A stretch of 6,682 bases of DNA from Paludibacter sp. (GTDB lineage: Bacteria > Bacteroidota > Bacteroidia > Bacteroidales > Paludibacteraceae), in contig WRGS01000136.1 in NCBI GenBank assembly GCA_009787075.1, forward strand, positions 1 to 6,682. Reading direction: 5' to 3'. The position numbers and the translations under genes are program-made. Below the pieces are notes generated by a model. That model saw only the letters and a program-made list of their open reading frames with translations. It made no database searches and had not been told where the DNA came from. Of this stretch, positions 1 to 6,632 are shown piece by piece; the stretch's first letter is position 1; every line of letters starts with the position of its first letter.

Positions 1-11
1 ATAAAATTAAA

Positions 12-36
12 TAAAAAACGGGCTTTTTTAACCCGT
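12..36 (-). terminator. Intrinsic terminator-like hairpin, T-run on the minus strand
   Basis: ACGGG at 18-22 pairs with CCCGT at 32-36 around a 9-base loop. Read on the minus strand, the hairpin is followed directly by a T-run, the complement of A13-A18, which is the form of an intrinsic terminator. Read on the plus strand it is followed by GATTCGC, with no T-run. An alternative plus-strand fold pairs A13-18 with T24-29 around CGGGC. No minus-strand gene lies between here and secA. The hairpin could therefore end an antisense transcript, act weakly in both directions for a gene left of the window, or have no function. Confidence 0.5.
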
Positions 37-50
37 GATTCGCATAAATA

Positions 51-75
51 ATAAAAACATTACCATTGTTTTTAT
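51..75. repeat. A/T-rich inverted repeat upstream of secA
   Basis: ATAAAAACA at 51-59 is a perfect reverse complement of TGTTTTTAT at 67-75, with a 7-base spacer (TTACCAT). The 3' arm is T-rich, so on the plus strand it could act as a weak terminator for a gene ending left of the window. It has only one G:C pair and would be a weak hairpin. It touches the first TATCTTTG element at 75. The repeat is plainly visible; any function is a guess. Confidence 0.4.
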
Positions 76-82
76 ATCTTTG
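75..82 (+). promoter_or_regulatory. TAnnTTTG (-7-like) element, distal copy
   Basis: TATCTTTG matches the Bacteroidota -7 consensus TAnnTTTG, and the following CAAA makes a 12-base stretch identical to the one at 165-176. No TTTG lies 18-21 bases upstream, where the -33 box should be (about 50-56, A-rich). It is therefore either a weak second secA promoter or only a sequence repeat. Confidence 0.25.
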
Positions 83-142
83 CAAAATAAAATTACATTC
101 AGCACTTGCAACAACTTCAAATGTTTTTAATAAATTTTATTA

Positions 143-172
143 TTTGAAAACGAAAAAATTGAACTATCTTTG
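143..172 (+). promoter_or_regulatory. Probable secA promoter (Bacteroidota housekeeping type)
   Basis: TTTG at 143-146 (-33 box) and TATCTTTG at 165-172 (-7 box, TAnnTTTG) are separated by 18 bases, close to the 19-21 usually given for the primary sigma factor of this phylum. Transcription would start near 179. That leaves a leader of about 60 bases made almost wholly of A and T before the secA ATG at 238. The leader has no Shine-Dalgarno sequence, as is normal for the group. Confidence 0.6.
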
Positions 173-237
173 CAAACTATTTTCTAAAAAAAGAAAATAT
201 AATTTTTAATTTAAAAATTTCATAATAAAAAGATATA

Positions 238-3200
238 ATGGCATTTAACGATTTTTTGAAAAAAGTTTTTGGCAATAAGGCACAGCGCGATTTACGCGAA
301 ATTGAGCCGATTGTCGAACAGATTAAGCAGGTATATGAAACTGTTGTCGGATTGACTAACGACGAACTTCGCGCAAAAGTACAGGAATTGCGTAAACGCG
401 TAAATGATTATGTTTCAGATGATAAGCGCAAAATTGCTGAACTGCGCGATACAATTGAGCAGACCGAAATTGATGTGCGCGAAAAAATTTACGACGAAAT
501 AGATAAACTTGAAAAAGAAGTTATCAAAAAAACAGACGAAATACTTAATATAATTTTGCCTGAAGCCTTTGCCTTAATGAAAGAAACGGCAAAACGCTTT
601 AAAGAAAACGCAGAAGTGCGCGTTACTGCTAATGATTTCGACCGCGACCTTGCCGCAAAAAATGATTTTATACGTATCGAATACAATACTGCCATTTATA
701 AAAACGAATGGATGGCAGGCGGAAATATGATTACATGGGATATGGTGCATTACGATGTGCAACTTTTTGGCGGCGTTGTTTTACACAAAGGAAAAATTGC
801 TGAAATGGCTACAGGTGAAGGTAAAACTCTTGTTGCCACTTTGCCTGTTTTCTTAAATGCGCTTGCAGGAAATGGAGTTCACGTTGTTACCGTCAATGAT
901 TATCTTGCAAAACGCGACTCCGAATGGATGGGAACGCTTTATATGTTTCATTCCTTGAGCGTTGATTGCATTGATAAACACCGCCCAAACAGCGAAGAAC
1001 GCCGCCGCGCTTATGCTGCCGACATTACTTTCGGCACAAACAACGAATTTGGTTTCGATTATTTGCGCGACAATATGGCGACTTCGCCTTTGGATTTGGT
1101 GCAGCGGCAGCACAATTACGCTATTGTCGATGAGGTTGATAGCGTGTTAATTGACGATGCGCGTACGCCTTTGATTATTTCAGGTCCCGTTGCAAAAGGC
1201 GAAGACCAACTTTTTGAAAATTTTCGTCCGCAGGTGGAAAGGATTGTTGAAAAGCAAAAACAACTTGCCACGCAATATCTTTCCGATGCTCGCCGACTTT
1301 TAAAATCGGACAAAAAAGAAGAGCAGGAAGAAGGTGCACTGTCGCTTTTCCGCTCATATAAAGGTTTGCCAAAAAATACGGCTCTGATTAAATTCCTTTC
1401 CGAGCAGGGCATAAAACAGCAACTTTTGAAGACAGAAGAGTTTTATATGCAGGAAAACAACCGCAATATGCCAAAGGCGGTTGAACCGCTTTATTTTGTA
1501 ATTGACGAAAAAAACAATACAATAGAACTTACAGATAAGGGTTTCGACCTTTTGACCGAAAGCACCAACGACCCTACTTTTTTCGTTTTGCCCGATGTTG
1601 GCGGCGAAATTGCCGAAATGGAAAAAGACCAAACGCTTTCTCCTGCCGATAAACAGCAGAAAAAAGACGAGTTGCTGCTTAATTATTCTATAAAATCAGA
1701 ACGCGTTCATACTATAAATCAGTTGCTCAAAGCATATACTCTTTTTGAAAAAGACGTTGAATATGTTGTAATTGACAATCAAGTAAAAATTGTTGATGAA
1801 CAAACAGGACGTATTATGGAAGGTCGCCGTTATTCCGACGGACTTCATCAGGCAATTGAGGCAAAAGAAAAAGTAAAAGTTGAGGCGGCAACGCAAACAT
1901 TTGCTACAATTACTTTGCAAAATTATTTTCGTATGTATCACAAACTTGCGGGAATGACAGGTACTGCCGAAACTGAAGCGGGCGAACTTTGGGATATTTA
2001 CAAACTTGATGTTGTGGTTATCCCAACAAACCGACCAATTGCCAGAGATGATAAAGAAGATAGAATTTATCGTACAAAAAGAGAAAAATATAACGCTGTA
2101 ATTCAAGAAATTGAAGATTTGACAAATCAGGGACGCGCAGTTCTTGTGGGTACAACTTCGGTAGAAATTTCCGAACTTTTAAGCCGAATGCTCAACGGAC
2201 GAAAAATTCCGCATAATGTTTTAAATGCAAAATTACATCAACGCGAAGCGGAAATTGTCGCTCATGCAGGGCGTAAAGGCACTGTAACCATTGCAACGAA
2301 TATGGCAGGACGTGGAACGGACATCAAGCTTGCACCCGAAGTACGCGATGCAGGCGGTTTGGCTATTGTCGGCACAGAGCGGCACGAATCCCGCCGTGTT
2401 GACCGTCAGTTGCGTGGACGTTCGGGGCGGCAGGGCGACCCGGGAAGTTCTATTTTCTATGTTTCGCTCGAAGATGATTTGATGCGCCTCTTTGGTTCGG
2501 AAAGAATTTCCAAATTAATGGATAGAATGGGCTTTAAAGAAGGTGAAATGTTGGAAGCAAAAATGCTTTCCGATAGTATTGAACGCGCACAAAAGAAAGT
2601 TGAAGAAAATCATTTTGGAACTCGAAAACGCCTTTTGGAATATGACGATGTAATGAATTCACAGCGCGAGGTGATTTACACCAAACGCCGCCACGCGCTT
2701 ATGGGTGAGCGAATTGGCGTTGATATTACCAATATGATTTACGACGCGGCAGAAAATATTGCCGCAAATTCAAAAGACAGCGATGATTACGAAGTGCTTA
2801 AAGAAGATGTTCTTACAACTTTTGCTATGGAAAGTCCTGTAAATGAGAGCGAGTTTGAAAATATTCGACTCAAAGAACTTTCGGAACGCATTGCCGTTGC
2901 TGCAATGGAGAATTTCAAACGCAAAACAGACAGAATGGCGGAAGTTGCAAATCCTGTTATAAAACAAGTGTACGAACAGCGCGGGCAGGATTTTGAAAAT
3001 ATTCTCGTACCAATTACAGACGGACGGCGCGTTTTTAATATCACTGCAAATTTGGCTGCCGCATATAATTCAAGTTCCAAAGAAGTGGTAAAATCCTTTG
3101 AGAAACAAACGCTTCTTTATGTGATTGACGATGAATGGAAAGAACATCTGCGCCAACTTGATGAACTGCGCAACTCGGTGCAAAATGCCTCTTACGAGCA

Positions 3201-3555
3201 AAAAGACCCGCTTTTGATTTATAAACTCGAAAGTTTTGGTTTGTTTAAGGAAATGATAAATTCGATAAACGAAAAATCGCTGTCAATCCTTATGCGCGGA
3301 CAAATTCACGTTCAAGACCCGCAGCAAGTTCGGCGCGGACAAGCGCCTGTACGCTCAGACTACAGCCGCTACCGCACGCAAAAAGACGATATGGCAACAG
3401 AACGCGCTCGTACTCAGCAAGTTGCAGGACGCGATACCCGCGAGCCGCAAAAAGTAGAAACTATTCGGCGCACAGAAGCAAAAATCGGTCGCAACGACCC
3501 TTGCCCCTGTGGTAGCGGGAAAAAATATAAAAATTGTCATGGGAAAGAGCAATAA
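238..3555 (+). CDS. secA: Preprotein translocase subunit SecA (Sec export ATPase)
   Basis: ATP-driven motor that pushes unfolded preproteins through the SecYEG channel at the inner membrane. Visible along the 1105 residues: Walker A GEGKT (193-197); Walker B DEVD (298-301), leading into the preprotein cross-linking region; DEQTGR (520-525); GTTS (638-641); TNMAGRGTD (687-695); DRQLRGRSGRQGD (722-734), carrying the NBD2 arginines; YDDVMN (802-807); and the helical scaffold around W967. A flexible charged linker leads to a C-terminal zinc-binding tail, CPCGSGKKYKNCH, with C1089, C1091, C1100 and H1101; this tail normally binds SecB or ribosomes. The protein is longer than E. coli SecA (901 residues). 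By memory alignment the extra blocks lie at about 55-100 (charged, likely coiled coil), 121-170 and 320-415. The NBD2 segment after TDIKL is shorter than in E. coli. The ATG at 238 gives the usual FLKKVFG amphipathic N-terminus. The frame is intact. Confidence 0.98.
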   Translation: MAFNDFLKKVFGNKAQRDLREIEPIVEQIKQVYETVVGLTNDELRAKVQELRKRVNDYVSDDKRKIAELRDTIEQTEIDVREKIYDEIDKLEKEVIKKTDEILNIILPEAFALMKETAKRFKENAEVRVTANDFDRDLAAKNDFIRIEYNTAIYKNEWMAGGNMITWDMVHYDVQLFGGVVLHKGKIAEMATGEGKTLVATLPVFLNALAGNGVHVVTVNDYLAKRDSEWMGTLYMFHSLSVDCIDKHRPNSEERRRAYAADITFGTNNEFGFDYLRDNMATSPLDLVQRQHNYAIVDEVDSVLIDDARTPLIISGPVAKGEDQLFENFRPQVERIVEKQKQLATQYLSDARRLLKSDKKEEQEEGALSLFRSYKGLPKNTALIKFLSEQGIKQQLLKTEEFYMQENNRNMPKAVEPLYFVIDEKNNTIELTDKGFDLLTESTNDPTFFVLPDVGGEIAEMEKDQTLSPADKQQKKDELLLNYSIKSERVHTINQLLKAYTLFEKDVEYVVIDNQVKIVDEQTGRIMEGRRYSDGLHQAIEAKEKVKVEAATQTFATITLQNYFRMYHKLAGMTGTAETEAGELWDIYKLDVVVIPTNRPIARDDKEDRIYRTKREKYNAVIQEIEDLTNQGRAVLVGTTSVEISELLSRMLNGRKIPHNVLNAKLHQREAEIVAHAGRKGTVTIATNMAGRGTDIKLAPEVRDAGGLAIVGTERHESRRVDRQLRGRSGRQGDPGSSIFYVSLEDDLMRLFGSERISKLMDRMGFKEGEMLEAKMLSDSIERAQKKVEENHFGTRKRLLEYDDVMNSQREVIYTKRRHALMGERIGVDITNMIYDAAENIAANSKDSDDYEVLKEDVLTTFAMESPVNESEFENIRLKELSERIAVAAMENFKRKTDRMAEVANPVIKQVYEQRGQDFENILVPITDGRRVFNITANLAAAYNSSSKEVVKSFEKQTLLYVIDDEWKEHLRQLDELRNSVQNASYEQKDPLLIYKLESFGLFKEMINSINEKSLSILMRGQIHVQDPQQVRRGQAPVRSDYSRYRTQKDDMATERARTQQVAGRDTREPQKVETIRRTEAKIGRNDPCPCGSGKKYKNCHGKEQ

Positions 3556-3573
3556 AAAATCTCTCTTGTGAGA
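3554..3573 (-). terminator. Small hairpin plus T-run, possible second terminator after xseB
   Basis: On the minus strand, TCTC (3573-3570), a 4-base loop ACAA and GAGA (3565-3562) are followed by GA and six T residues (3559-3554). It lies just past the large shared hairpin for transcription arriving from xseB, and it overlaps the last codon region of secA. The stem is only 4 base pairs, so it may be a backup terminator or chance. Confidence 0.3.
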
Positions 3574-3623
3574 AATTAACCCTCTTGCTTTTACTGAAAA
3601 TAAAAGATAAAGAGGGTTAATTT
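3573..3623. terminator. Bidirectional terminator between convergent secA and xseB
   Basis: AAATTAACCCTCTT (3573-3586) is a perfect 14-base reverse complement of AAGAGGGTTAATTT (3610-3623). Inside it, CTTTTA (3588-3593) pairs with TAAAAG (3601-3606) around a 7-base loop, which extends the hairpin. The outer arms begin A/T and end G/C, so each strand ends its stem in a T-rich 3' arm (TTAATTTT on plus, TTAATTTC on minus). Its place 17 bases after the secA stop, with the last arm base inside the xseB stop codon, fits a terminator shared by both genes. Confidence 0.85.
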
Positions 3624-3814
3624 TATGCAATCTGTTCCAAGATTTTTTCGAGTTCTGCATCTGTGTCGTGCAGTTGGCGTTGGCACAGCGTAAGCAATTC
3701 GCCCGCACGCTTTACTTTGGCCTTGAGTTCGTCAATATTTATTTCTTTTGCGTTTTCGAGTTCGGAAACAATTTTTTCCAACTCCGCAGCCGACTGTTCG
3801 TAAGTCTGTTTCAT
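3623..3814 (-). CDS. xseB: Exodeoxyribonuclease VII small subunit XseB
   Basis: Small subunit of exonuclease VII, which together with the catalytic XseA degrades single-stranded DNA to oligonucleotides in mismatch repair and damage processing. The 63-residue product has the family layout: a first helix beginning YEQSAAELEKIVSELE (5-20), a short turn with the conserved D28-E29-L30, and a second amphipathic helix with L41, C44 and L48. Together these would form the antiparallel helical hairpin that binds XseA. E. coli XseB is about 80 residues, so this is a short but plausible version. The ATG at 3814 places the conserved tyrosine at residue 5 as expected. There is no Shine-Dalgarno sequence. 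xseA is not adjacent: the next gene upstream on this strand is clpB, 160 bases away. A candidate promoter in that gap suggests xseB is transcribed on its own. Confidence 0.9.
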   Translation of the reverse strand: MKQTYEQSAAELEKIVSELENAKEINIDELKAKVKRAGELLTLCQRQLHDTDAELEKILEQIA

Positions 3815-3834
3815 AAAATTAAAATGATATTGCG

Positions 3835-3865
3835 CAAAATTACTTCTTTTTTGATGATTTTGAAA
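3835..3865 (-). promoter_or_regulatory. Candidate xseB promoter
   Basis: On the minus strand TAATTTTG (3842-3835) matches TAnnTTTG. A partial -33 box TTTC (3865-3862, consensus TTTG) lies 19 bases upstream. Transcription would start near 3828, about 14 bases before the xseB ATG. The -7 match is full and well placed; the -33 match is 3 of 4. Confidence 0.4.
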
Positions 3866-3926
3866 ATATTAACTCTTAAAAATAATTGATAATTTTCCTT
3901 TAATATTTTGGTTGCAAGTAAATTTC

Positions 3927-3965
3927 ATTGTATCGAAAATTTTATCAATAGAATTTATATACAAT
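3927..3965. repeat. A/T-rich imperfect hairpin downstream of clpB
   Basis: ATTGTAT (3927-3933) and ATACAAT (3959-3965) are perfect complements. Inside them AAATTTTA (3937-3944) pairs with TAGAATTT (3949-3956) with a single T:G exception, so nearly the whole 39 bases can fold. It starts 10 bases past the clpB stop in the direction of transcription and may end or protect that mRNA. However, it has few G:C pairs and no good T-run after it on the minus strand (GAAATTTAC), so it is a poor intrinsic terminator. Confidence 0.3.
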
Positions 3966-3974
3966 AAAATATTA

Positions 3975-6563
3975 TTAATTTTCAAATATAATTTCATCTT
4001 TTTTAACGTCAATACGAATTGGCTTTTTGTTGTCAATCTCGCCTGCAATGATTTTTTTGGACAAATCATTAAGCAAATAACGCTGAATTGTACGTTTTAC
4101 AGGACGTGCGCCAAACTGCGGGTCGTAGCCTTCGGCACTGAGAAAATCAATTACGTTTTCGGTTAATTCAATAGTTATTCCGTTGCTGTGCAATGTTTTA
4201 CGCACAGCATCAATTTGCAGTTTAACAATTTTTCTGATTTCCGCCTGATTAAGCGGGGCAAACATAACAATTTCGTCAATACGGTTGAGAAATTCGGGGC
4301 GAATTGTTTGTTTCAAAAGTTCAAAAACTTCATTTTTTGTGCGTTCAATAGTTTCTTCACGGTTTTTTTTGTTTAAATTTTCAAAATTTTCACGTATCAA
4401 CTGGCTTCCCAAATTTGAAGTCAAAATAATTATTGTGTTTTTGAAATTCACCACACGCCCTTTACTGTCTGTAAGCCGCCCGTCGTCGAGTACTTGCAGC
4501 AAAACGTTGAAAACATCCGGGTGCGCTTTTTCAATTTCGTCAAATAGCACCACCGAATATGGTTTGCGGCGAATAGCTTCGGTCAGTTGTCCGCCTTCAT
4601 CATAGCCGACATATCCCGGAGGTGAACCTATCAGGCGTGTAACGCTGAATTTTTCTTGATATTCGCTCATATCAATGCGCGTAAGCATATTTTCGTCGTC
4701 AAAAAGATATTCGGCAAGCGCTTTGGCAAGTTCGGTTTTGCCAACGCCTGTTGTTCCAAGAAAAATAAACGAGCCGATAGGACGTTTTGGGTCTTGCAAG
4801 CCTGCACGCGAGCGGCGTACCGCATCTGAAACGGCAGAAATCGCTTCATCTTGCCCGATAACTCTTTTATGAAGTTCCGCTTCCAAATGTAGCAGTTTTT
4901 CCTTTTCAGATTGCAGCATCTTGCGCACAGGAATTCCTGTCCAGCGGCTTACAATATCTGCAATATCTTCACTGTCAACCTCTTCTTTAATCATTGCGTT
5001 GTTGCCTTGCAGCGCGGTAAGTTCGTTGTGATATTCTGCAATTTGCGTTTCAAGTTGCTTGATTTTTCCGTAACGAATTTCGGCAACGCGCCCATAATCG
5101 CCATCGCGCTCGGCGCGTTCGGCATCGTATTTCAGATTTTCAATTTCAATTTTTGCCTGTTGAATTTTATCAATAAGTTCCTTTTCGTTTTTCCATTTGG
5201 CACGCATTGATGCGCTTTGTTCTTTCAAATTGGAAATTTCTTTACTTAAAATTTCTAATTTCGCCGTGTCGTTTTCGCGCTTAATGGCTTCGCGTTCAAT
5301 TTCCAATTGCTTGATATTTCGTTCAATAACATCAAGTTCTTCGGGAACGGAATCCACTTCGAGCCGCAATTTTGCAGCCGCTTCGTCCATTAAATCAATT
5401 GCTTTATCGGGCAAAAAACGTTCGGTAATATATCGGCTCGAAAGTTCCACAGCAGCAATTATCGCATCGTCTTTGATGCGAACTTTGTGATGATTTTCAT
5501 ACCGCTCTTTTAATCCGCGCAAAATGGAAATTGTGCTCGCCTCGTCGGGCTCATCAACCATAACCATCTGAAAACGCCTTTCCAATGCTTTATCTTTTTC
5601 AAAATATTTTTGATATTCATTTAAAGTCGTTGCCCCGATTGCGCGGAGTTCGCCTCGTGCAAGAGCGGGTTTGAGGATATTTGCCGCGTCCATTGCGCCT
5701 TCGCCGCCGCCTGCGCCAACGAGCGTATGAATTTCATCAATAAATAAAATAAATTCGCCTTCGGCTTTAATCACCTCATTTACAACCGATTTCAAACGTT
5801 CTTCAAATTCCCCTTTGTATTTTGCTCCAGCAATAAGCGCACCCATATCAAGCGAAAAAATCTGTTTCGATTTCAAATTTTCAGGCACATCGCCGCGCAC
5901 AATTCTATGTGCGAGCCCTTCGGCAATTGCGGTTTTACCAACGCCCGGCTCGCCGATAAGTATAGGATTATTTTTTGTTCTTCGAGATAAAATTTGCAGT
6001 ACGCGGCGAATTTCCTCATCGCGTCCGATTACGGGGTCAAGTTTGCCTGCACGCGCACGTTCGTTGAGGTTAATTGCATATTTTTCCAAAGATTGATAAG
6101 TATCTTCTGCCGATTCGGAATTAACTTTTGCCCCTTTGCGAAGTTCGGCAATAGCTGCCCGCATACCGTTTTCGCTTATACCTGCATCTTTGAGAATTTG
6201 CGAAATATCGTTTTTTTCAACCAAAAGCGCAAGCAGAATATATTCTAATGAAACAAAACTGTCGCCCGCCTTCGACGACAAATCAATCGCTTTCTGCAAA
6301 ACGGCATTAGTTTCGCGCGAAAGATACGGCTCGCCGCCCGAAACTTTTGGATAAGTATTTATTTTACTGTCGATTACAGCATTAAGAGTATTTATATTTA
6401 CGCCCAATTTTCCAAAAAGAAAATTCAGCACATCGTCTCCTTCTTTTTCAATTCCTTTGAAAAGATGCGGCGTTTCAATCTGTTGCTGACGATTTGCTTG
6501 AACAATGTTAATAGCCTGCTCAACAGCGTTTTGTGATTTTATTGTAAAGTTATTCAAATTCAT
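3975..6563 (-). CDS. clpB: ATP-dependent chaperone ClpB (protein disaggregase)
   Basis: Hexameric cytosolic AAA+ chaperone that, with DnaK/DnaJ/GrpE, pulls polypeptides out of heat-induced aggregates by threading them through its central pore. The 862 residues (E. coli ClpB has 857) hold all expected parts: a Clp N domain (about 1-145); first AAA+ module with Walker A GEPGVGKT (204-211), pore loop AKYKGE with Y249, Walker B FIDE (274-277) and arginine pair R329/R330; the coiled-coil middle domain (about 400-525), with W457 and Y498 in the segment that contacts DnaK; and second AAA+ module with Walker A GTTGVGKT (603-610), pore loop GYVGY (650-654), Walker B LFDE (673-676), sensor-1 N717, R761 and sensor-2 GAR (818-820). 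The middle domain separates it from ClpA and ClpX, and there is no ClpP-binding IGF/IGL loop context. The second Walker A has Thr604 where many homologues have Pro. The ATG at 6563 gives a normal N-terminus. Confidence 0.98.
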   Translation of the reverse strand: MNLNNFTIKSQNAVEQAINIVQANRQQQIETPHLFKGIEKEGDDVLNFLFGKLGVNINTLNAVIDSKINTYPKVSGGEPYLSRETNAVLQKAIDLSSKAGDSFVSLEYILLALLVEKNDISQILKDAGISENGMRAAIAELRKGAKVNSESAEDTYQSLEKYAINLNERARAGKLDPVIGRDEEIRRVLQILSRRTKNNPILIGEPGVGKTAIAEGLAHRIVRGDVPENLKSKQIFSLDMGALIAGAKYKGEFEERLKSVVNEVIKAEGEFILFIDEIHTLVGAGGGEGAMDAANILKPALARGELRAIGATTLNEYQKYFEKDKALERRFQMVMVDEPDEASTISILRGLKERYENHHKVRIKDDAIIAAVELSSRYITERFLPDKAIDLMDEAAAKLRLEVDSVPEELDVIERNIKQLEIEREAIKRENDTAKLEILSKEISNLKEQSASMRAKWKNEKELIDKIQQAKIEIENLKYDAERAERDGDYGRVAEIRYGKIKQLETQIAEYHNELTALQGNNAMIKEEVDSEDIADIVSRWTGIPVRKMLQSEKEKLLHLEAELHKRVIGQDEAISAVSDAVRRSRAGLQDPKRPIGSFIFLGTTGVGKTELAKALAEYLFDDENMLTRIDMSEYQEKFSVTRLIGSPPGYVGYDEGGQLTEAIRRKPYSVVLFDEIEKAHPDVFNVLLQVLDDGRLTDSKGRVVNFKNTIIILTSNLGSQLIRENFENLNKKNREETIERTKNEVFELLKQTIRPEFLNRIDEIVMFAPLNQAEIRKIVKLQIDAVRKTLHSNGITIELTENVIDFLSAEGYDPQFGARPVKRTIQRYLLNDLSKKIIAGEIDNKKPIRIDVKKDEIIFEN

Positions 6564-6592
6564 ATTCTTAATATTTTAATATTTACCGCTTT

Positions 6593-6608
6593 GCAAATTT
6601 TTTACCAA
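6593..6608 (-). promoter_or_regulatory. Candidate clpB promoter, sigma-54-like or weak -7 type
   Basis: On the minus strand, TTGG (6608-6605) and TTGC (6596-6593) are 8 bases apart. This gives the GG-N10-GC spacing diagnostic of sigma-54 promoters (consensus TTGGCAC-N5-TTGCA), although the CAC part is not matched. Initiation would be near 6581, about 18 bases before the ATG. The same bases contain AAAATTTG, one base from TAnnTTTG, so a housekeeping-type promoter is an alternative, but no TTTG lies 18-21 bases upstream of it. Confidence 0.3.
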
Positions 6609-6619
6609 TAATAAAATTA

Positions 6620-6632
6620 TGACATTTTGTCA
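6620..6632. promoter_or_regulatory. TGACA-N3-TGTCA palindrome, possible operator of clpB
   Basis: TGACA (6620-6624) and TGTCA (6628-6632) form a perfect palindrome with a 3-base spacer (TTT). It is centred about 63 bases before the clpB ATG and some 40-45 bases before the predicted transcription start. A dimeric heat-shock or stress regulator could bind there. The 9-mer ATTTTGTCA, the right half with its spacer, recurs exactly at 6665-6673. It is neither CIRCE (TTAGCACTC) nor HAIR (CTTGAGT), and I cannot name a regulator for it. Confidence 0.4.

Noticed and set aside
121..147. Short open frame (ATG at 121, 8 codons) upstream of secA, considered as a SecM-like leader peptide
   Set aside because: It ends before the predicted transcription start, so it would not be on the main secA mRNA, and it has no arrest-like sequence.
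853..1113. Minus-strand open frame of 86 codons inside secA, and similar frames on both strands of secA
   Set aside because: They lie wholly within a gene whose product matches SecA end to end. Their translations have no recognisable motif and no promoter or leader.
3668..4166. Plus- and minus-strand frames running through the xseB-clpB gap
   Set aside because: Each extends from A/T-rich gap DNA into xseB or clpB in another frame, and the products are low-complexity Phe/Ile/Asn-rich.
6117..6164. Internal translation start in clpB near Met134, as E. coli makes a shorter ClpB from an internal start
   Set aside because: A methionine lies between the N domain and the first AAA+ module, but nothing in the sequence marks it as a start.
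3975..6354. Several plus-strand frames of 60-106 codons opposite clpB
   Set aside because: They are complements of a well-conserved clpB frame, biased in composition (runs of Phe or Ser), and show no family features.
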